From an uncultured Limnohabitans sp. (GTDB lineage: Bacteria > Pseudomonadota > Gammaproteobacteria > Burkholderiales > Burkholderiaceae_C), in the NCBI RefSeq assembly GCF_937889215.1, contig NZ_CALBEX010000228.1:1-9722 (forward strand): a stretch of DNA of 9,722 bases. The letters are read 5' to 3'. Under the pieces are notes generated by a model. That model was given only the letters and a program-made list of their open reading frames with translations, did not search any database and was not told the origin of the DNA. This document shows, in pieces, positions 8,001-9,722 of this stretch; within the stretch, counting starts at the first letter, position 1, and each line of letters begins with the position of its first letter. A program made the translations under genes and the position numbers.

Positions 8001-8489
8001 CAAATGGAAGTCGACGAGGCCGTGGGCTTCTTTGCCACCATGCCCAGCATCGCCCACCCCTTGCAGTTGCTCAAAGACGTGGGCCTGGGTTACCTGACCT
8101 TGGGCCAGCCTTCACCGACCCTGAGCGGTGGTGAAGCGCAGCGCATCAAGTTGGTGACCGAGCTGACCAAGGTGCGCGACGAAGTGGGCAAGCGCGGCAA
8201 CAAAGCGCCGCACACGCTGTATGTGCTGGACGAACCCACCGTGGGCCTGCACATGGCCGACGTGGACAAACTCATCAGCGTGCTCCACCGTTTGGTGAAT
8301 GCCGGTCACAGTGTGATCGTGATCGAGCACGACCTGGATGTGATCGCCGAAGCCGACTGGGTGATTGACTTGGGGCCTGAAGGCGGCAACGCCGGAGGGC
8401 GCATTGTGGCCGCCATGACACCTGAGGCCTTGGTGATCTTGGGCACCCACACGGGGGTGGCGTTGGGGCCGGTGTTGGCGCGGGTGTGA
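2046..8489 (+). CDS. uvrA: Double-length (tandem-fused) UvrA, excinuclease ABC subunit A-like
   Basis: This 2147-aa protein is two UvrA units in one chain (E. coli UvrA is 940 aa). UvrA is the ATP-driven damage-recognition subunit of nucleotide excision repair; it acts as a dimer that loads UvrB on DNA. Unit 1, about residues 1-1105: Walker [10 protein letters not shown] at 33-41, C-loop LSGGEVQ at 627-633, Walker B D653/E654; second cassette Walker A 779-787, C-loop 977-983, Walker B D1015/E1016. Unit 2, about 1185-2147: Walker A 1199-1207, C-loop 1591-1597, D1617/E1618; then 1824-1832, C-loop 2026-2032, D2062/E2063. All four ATP sites look complete. Zinc module 2 is intact in both units (C878/881/901/904 and C1936/1939/1959/1962). 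Module 1 is intact in unit 2 (C1434/1437/1458/1461) but has Ser at 262 in unit 1 (C259, S262, C283, C286). Non-conserved linkers at about 480-597, 1105-1185 and 1700-1800 hold in-frame palindromic repeats. The ATG start agrees with the UvrA N-terminus ([13 protein letters not shown]); no strong ribosome binding site precedes it. A separate canonical uvrA probably exists elsewhere in the genome, so this may be a paralogue with a modified role. Confidence 0.9.
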   Translation: MSQGLIRIRGARQHNLKNLDLDIRTGELTVVTGPSGSGKSSLVFDTLYAEGQRRYVETFSAYARQFLDRMDKPSVDKVEGVPPAIAIDQTNPVRSSRSTVGTMTELNDHLKLLFARLGQLFDKDTAQSVRTDNPDTVYAELAQRAAQAGDPRLYLTFPVEMPANTSAEQVEQWLSASGFTKVQAEREVATPTGPRKVLDVIADRFRIGTAEKARAVEAIEVALKRGGRLNVYVEKSGSDPNSSSEPAFDIWRFSTGLHCPDSDQRYTDPIPSMFSFNSAVGACETCRGFGRVIGVDYGLVIPNPKLTLRAGAIKTLQTPAWQENQDDLMRHAEAAGIPRDTAWDKLTKAQQDWVINGSPEWKGRWNHQWYGVKRFFEYLESKAYKMHIRVLLSKYRSYTECPTCQGARLKTESLLWRIGSHTDADGVLPVAQRFMPAGVKWTRAQLEALPGLSLHDMMIMPLDRLRLFFDRVSASGQASLGAGLLSNFGEAPAGDGLGSSYGWGTPKSSPSPSPAEAVGAEAEAQTRAQAQAATERAQDARSTTRSASERGAGDDLGVPPPYEEPAPRSDADRTAEETTEASQAKPQGPSAEQKALQLLLEEITTRLKYLCDVGIGYLTLDRQSRTLSGGEVQRINLTTALGTSLVNTLFVLDEPSIGLHPRDMHRITLAMHRLRDAGNTLVVVEHDPAVMMAADRMIDMGPGPGERGGQIVFDGTTADLRNADTLTGAYLGGRKQVGLGFKRMVSDSTPRLILEGAREHNLQNISVDFPLQRLVTITGVSGSGKSSLIQDVLAPALMRHFGKATETPGAHDRLLGADHLSDVVFVDQSPIGKTARSNPVSYVGAWDAIREIFATAPLSRQRGYTASKFSFNGGDGRCPTCGGSGFEHVEMQFLSDVYLRCPDCDGKRYRPEILEITIERQAIGGAVRHLNVADILQLTVSEAAALFAQDRDVIRALQPIVDVGLEYVRLGQPVPTLSGGEAQRLKLAGFLAEAAKSASKSRQSLARKGTLFLFDEPTTGLHFDDIAKLMRALRKLLEAGHSLIVIEHNLDVIRASDWLIDLGPEGGYAGGLIVAEGTPEDVRQHATSHTGLALREYAESMGEVFGVAERLGADLYVGGGEAAVSAGSSYGGGTPKSSPSDTAASLAKVRGREASGSPAMSAKRAPVLNNNIQIVNAKEHNLKNLSVDIPRGKFNVVTGVSGSGKSTLAFDILFNEGQRRYLESLNAYARAIVQPAGRPEVDAVYGIPPTVAIEQRLSRGGRKSTVGTTTEVWHFLRLLYVKLGIQHCVHDNTPVQPQTPDSIIAQLMTQFKGQHIGLLAPLVVNRKGVYTELADWARPRGYTHLRVDGDFLPTQGFPRIDRFKEHNIELPVASLDVSSAQETALRQALTKTLEHGKGVVHVLSDLDGLREAMFSGESTARIGQHRVFSTLRACPACSTSYAELDPRLFSYNSKHGWCPDCVGTGVKLSKDERQVFDDSVQDDKNKGREQTFAEPEIEDLANVACPSCEGTRLNATARAVRLGAALGQGWRITDVASLSVSDVRHWVDKLHLTGRDADIARDLVPEIKSRLEFLEEVGLGYLTLDRGAPTLSGGEAQRIRLAAQLGSNLQGVCYVLDEPTIGLHARDNRILLNALQSLSDKGNTLVVVEHDEDTIRRADHIIDIGPSAGKRGGRLVAEGSVADITASADSQTGRYLLHAMKHPMQARRKVAVSTWGNGLDSSYGGGTPKSSPSPSPHVETLASPLNQLGSDPDSLQVVTATEAAITAAKATTKVKGKKKAAPEAIAETHEAPVPQWLTLTGANLHNLRQVDVQVPLKRLVAVTGVSGSGKSTLARDVLLANVQALVGQRSTFAGRTAQDAGHRVALSACSDVQGFETIDRVLEVDQTPIGKTPRSCPATYIGFWDTIRKLFAETLEAKARGYAAGRFSFNTGEGRCPSCEGQGMRTIEMSFLPDVKVHCETCRGARFNPETLAVTWRGKSIGDVLQMEVDEAVGFFATMPSIAHPLQLLKDVGLGYLTLGQPSPTLSGGEAQRIKLVTELTKVRDEVGKRGNKAPHTLYVLDEPTVGLHMADVDKLISVLHRLVNAGHSVIVIEHDLDVIAEADWVIDLGPEGGNAGGRIVAAMTPEALVILGTHTGVALGPVLARV
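2749..2769 (+). repeat. Short palindromic motif, copy A (GGGGTCAGATCCC family)
   Basis: An imperfect palindrome of 21 nt: arm AATCGGG, loop GTCAGAT, arm CCCAATT (6 of 7 pairs). It matches copy B at 7285-7305, and with the following CTT 22 of 24 bases agree. It is translated as part of KSGSDPNSS (residues 235-243), just before zinc module 1 of unit 1. The look recalls REP-type palindromes, but the family cannot be named from the sequence alone. Confidence 0.55.
3515..3596 (+). repeat. Variable-stem palindromic element, copy 1
   Basis: The conserved 32-bp core is at 3540-3571 (begins TCCTCATACGGC, ends CGCCAAAATCGTC; this copy has CTGGGG where the others have CGGGGG). Arms 3515-3539 and 3572-3596 are complementary at 21 of 25 positions plus one G-T wobble. 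It is translated as [12 protein letters not shown] from residue 499, inside a Ser/Pro/Ala-rich linker of UvrA unit 1 that lies between [18 protein letters not shown] and the [12 protein letters not shown] segment preceding the C-loop. The inner arm bases resemble copy 4. Confidence 0.85.
3679..3762 (-). repeat. Variable-stem palindromic element, copy 2 (inverted)
   Basis: The core at 3705-3736 is the reverse complement of the other copies (31 of 32 identical to copy 3). Arms 3679-3704 and 3737-3762 pair at 25 of 26 positions, the exception being a G-T wobble at 3686/3755. Because it is inverted, the host gene reads its other strand, giving [12 protein letters not shown] from residue 554. It shares a linker with copy 1, 82 bp away. 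Confidence 0.87.
5404..5481 (+). repeat. Variable-stem palindromic element, copy 3
   Basis: The core is at 5427-5458. Arms 5404-5426 and 5459-5481 pair at 22 of 23 positions, with an uninterrupted 18-bp outer stem (GCGAGGCTGCGGTGTCAG against its complement). It is translated as [12 protein letters not shown] from residue 1128. It lies in the linker that joins the two UvrA units, between the end of unit 1 (about residue 1105) and the start of unit 2 (about residue 1185). Confidence 0.88.
7179..7264 (+). repeat. Variable-stem palindromic element, copy 4
   Basis: The core is at 7206-7237 (one change, CATATGG for CATACGG). Arms 7179-7205 and 7238-7264 pair at 24 of 27 positions; the outer 14 bp (GTCTCGACATGGGG) are perfect and a 2x2 internal loop follows at 7193-7194/7249-7250. 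It is translated as [12 protein letters not shown] from residue 1721, in the linker between the two cassettes of UvrA unit 2. Confidence 0.88.
7285..7305 (+). repeat. Short palindromic motif, copy B (GGGGTCAGATCCC family)
   Basis: Arm AATTGGG, loop GTCAGAT, arm CCCGATT; all seven positions can pair if one T-G wobble is allowed. It is a direct repeat of the motif at 2749-2769 and is read in the same frame (QLGSDPDSL). It begins 20 bp after the end of palindromic element copy 4, within the same interdomain linker. Confidence 0.55.
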
Positions 8490-8504
8490 GGCTGTGGGGT
8501 GGTG

Positions 8505-9674
8505 TCAGCCTGCCGCAGCCACACCCAATCGCCACAAAGAGGTGACTTCGGCCGAGCGTGCCGCGTGCAGCGGGTCGCTGGCGTCTTGCGCTTTGGCGTG
8601 CACCGGTTTCACGTCCAAGCGGTCCAGCACCTGAAGGCCCGCGTCGGTGATCCAGCCCAGCAAGGCATCGCGGCTGCGCAGGCCCAGGTGTTCGGCCAAG
8701 TCGGACAAAATCAGCCAGCCCTCGCCGCCTTCGCACAGGTGGGCTGGCAAGCCTGCCAAAAAGCCCTTGAGCATCTGGCTGCCTTCGTCGTAGACGGCTT
8801 GCTCCAGCAAGGTGGTGGGCCGTGCGGGCAACCAAGGGGGGTTGCAGACCACCACGGCAGCTTGACCTTCGGGGTACAGGTGGGTTTGAACCAGTTGGAC
8901 CTGGTTTTGCAGGCCCAAGCGTTGCAAATTGTCGAGGGCACAAGCCAAAGCGCGTTCTGACAGGTCGGTGCCGACCACTTGCTTGGCACCGCGGCGGGAC
9001 AGTACGGCAGACAACACACCGGTGCCCACGCCAATGTCAAACGCCACCGGGTGTGTCGCCATGGCTTCTGGCCAAGGGGCTTTGGCCACCAACTCCACGT
9101 ACTCGCCCCGCACCGGAGAAAAAACGCCGTAGTGTGGGTAAATGCGCAAGGCCTCGCCCATGGCGGGCACCTCGACCCCGTTTTTGCGCCACTCGAATGC
9201 GCCAATCGCCCCTTGCAGGCTGCGCAGTGAGACGACCGAGGACTGGCCGTTGGTGGGGCCAAAGGCTTGCAGGCAGGCCGCTTTGGCATCGGGCGCGCGG
9301 CGCAGGTCAATGCCGTAGTCGCTGTTCAACTCAATCAAAACCTGGCTCAAGATCCGGGTGCGTTGGGCTTGGGCTTGTCGATGGGTGTGGAAAGCTGCGC
9401 CTGGCAGGGCTGGCGCTGCGTCATCGGATTTTTTAACGCGCACCTTTTTGGGTTTGTCGATGCGCCGTGTCAACGCTTGCAACATTTGCCGCGCATTTTG
9501 AAAATCGCTGCGCCAGAGCAAGCCCGTGCCCGCGCAGGCCAGGCGGTAGGCCGTGTCGGCGGTCATGGTGTCATCGGCCAGCACCACTTGTTTGGGCATG
9601 ACTTGGTCGGAACGCCAAATGGCGGAGCGTGTGGTGTCTTTTTCAGACCAGGTCAAAAGGGAAGGGGCGATCAT
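8505..9674 (-). CDS. Class I SAM-dependent methyltransferase (MTS/HemK-like fold)
   Basis: This 389-aa protein, probably cytoplasmic, transfers methyl groups from S-adenosylmethionine. The Rossmann motif I is FDIGVGTG at residues 212-219, followed by the acidic end of strand 2 (VVGTDLSERAL). The catalytic motif IV is NPPW at 278-281, the type found in HemK/PrmC glutamine and RsmC/RlmG or N6-adenine methyltransferases. The N-terminal 200 residues form an extra domain that ends in YPHYGVFSPVRGEYVELV, a lead-in commonly seen before such catalytic domains. The substrate (protein glutamine, rRNA or other) cannot be named. The ATG at 9674 is preferred because it overlaps the stop of the preceding frame as ATGA; an in-frame TTG at 9680 is an alternative, and the frame stays open to the window edge. 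Its stop is 15 bp from the stop of the convergent uvrA-like gene. Confidence 0.85.
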   Translation of the reverse strand: MIAPSLLTWSEKDTTRSAIWRSDQVMPKQVVLADDTMTADTAYRLACAGTGLLWRSDFQNARQMLQALTRRIDKPKKVRVKKSDDAAPALPGAAFHTHRQAQAQRTRILSQVLIELNSDYGIDLRRAPDAKAACLQAFGPTNGQSSVVSLRSLQGAIGAFEWRKNGVEVPAMGEALRIYPHYGVFSPVRGEYVELVAKAPWPEAMATHPVAFDIGVGTGVLSAVLSRRGAKQVVGTDLSERALACALDNLQRLGLQNQVQLVQTHLYPEGQAAVVVCNPPWLPARPTTLLEQAVYDEGSQMLKGFLAGLPAHLCEGGEGWLILSDLAEHLGLRSRDALLGWITDAGLQVLDRLDVKPVHAKAQDASDPLHAARSAEVTSLWRLGVAAAG

Positions 9675-9721
9675 GCGCAAGTCCAGTCGGTGGAGGTAAG
9701 CATCGCGGCATGGGCCGCGAT
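9671..9721 (-). CDS. C-terminal end of an upstream gene, translationally coupled
   Basis: Reading leftward from the right edge, a second minus-strand frame encodes IAAHAAMLTSTDWTCA and stops at TGA (9671-9673), overlapping the methyltransferase ATG as ATGA. This arrangement is typical of coupled genes in one operon. Only 16 residues are visible, so no function can be assigned. The alternative is that the methyltransferase frame itself continues upstream. Confidence 0.4.
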   Translation of the reverse strand: MAAHAAMLTSTDWTCA

Positions 9722-9722
9722 G

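Noticed and set aside
8489..8511. Possible bidirectional terminator between the uvrA-like and methyltransferase genes (AGGCTG / CAGCCT).
   Set aside because: Only a 6-bp stem with an 11-nt loop and no T-run on either side.

Overview
The window reads as a chromosomal segment of a high-GC betaproteobacterium. The gene set and protein style point to Burkholderiales, probably Comamonadaceae; this placement is inference from codon use and protein flavour, not a search. No RNA genes, CRISPR array, prophage or transposase gene is visible.

Layout: (1) at the left edge, the C-terminal part of a DnaQ-type 3'-5' exonuclease (+ strand, ends at 348). (2) Convergent with it, a CBS-pair/DUF294 nucleotidyltransferase-like protein (- strand, 361-1863). 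(3) A 182-bp divergent intergenic region. (4) A double-length UvrA (+ strand, 2046-8489, 2147 aa) made of two complete UvrA units in one polypeptide, with four ATP-binding cassettes and four zinc modules, one of which lacks a cysteine. (5) Convergent with it, a class I SAM-dependent methyltransferase (- strand, 8505-9674), whose start overlaps the stop of a further gene entering from the right edge (ATGA overlap).

The most unusual signal lies inside the uvrA-like gene. Four copies of a 32-bp core (3540-3571, 3705-3736 inverted, 5427-5458, 7206-7237) each sit at the tip of a long, nearly perfect inverted repeat with arms of 23-27 bp. The core is almost invariant. The arms are mostly unrelated in sequence from copy to copy, yet within each copy they are complementary, so each copy can fold into a hairpin of about 78-86 nt with a conserved apical loop and a copy-specific stem. 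All copies are translated without breaking the frame. The three direct copies use the same frame (SSYG[G/W]GTPKSSP) and the inverted copy encodes [11 protein letters not shown]. All fall in non-conserved linkers. A second, shorter palindromic motif built around GGGGTCAGATCCC occurs twice in the same gene, also in one frame. Together these look like selfish palindromic elements tolerated inside a coding gene, comparable in principle to Rickettsia palindromic elements but with a different sequence and an unusual variable-stem design.

Functionally the genes do not form one pathway. The exonuclease and UvrA-like protein both suggest DNA repair or processing. The DUF294/CBS protein suggests nucleotide sensing or nucleotidyl transfer. 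The methyltransferase is of unknown substrate.
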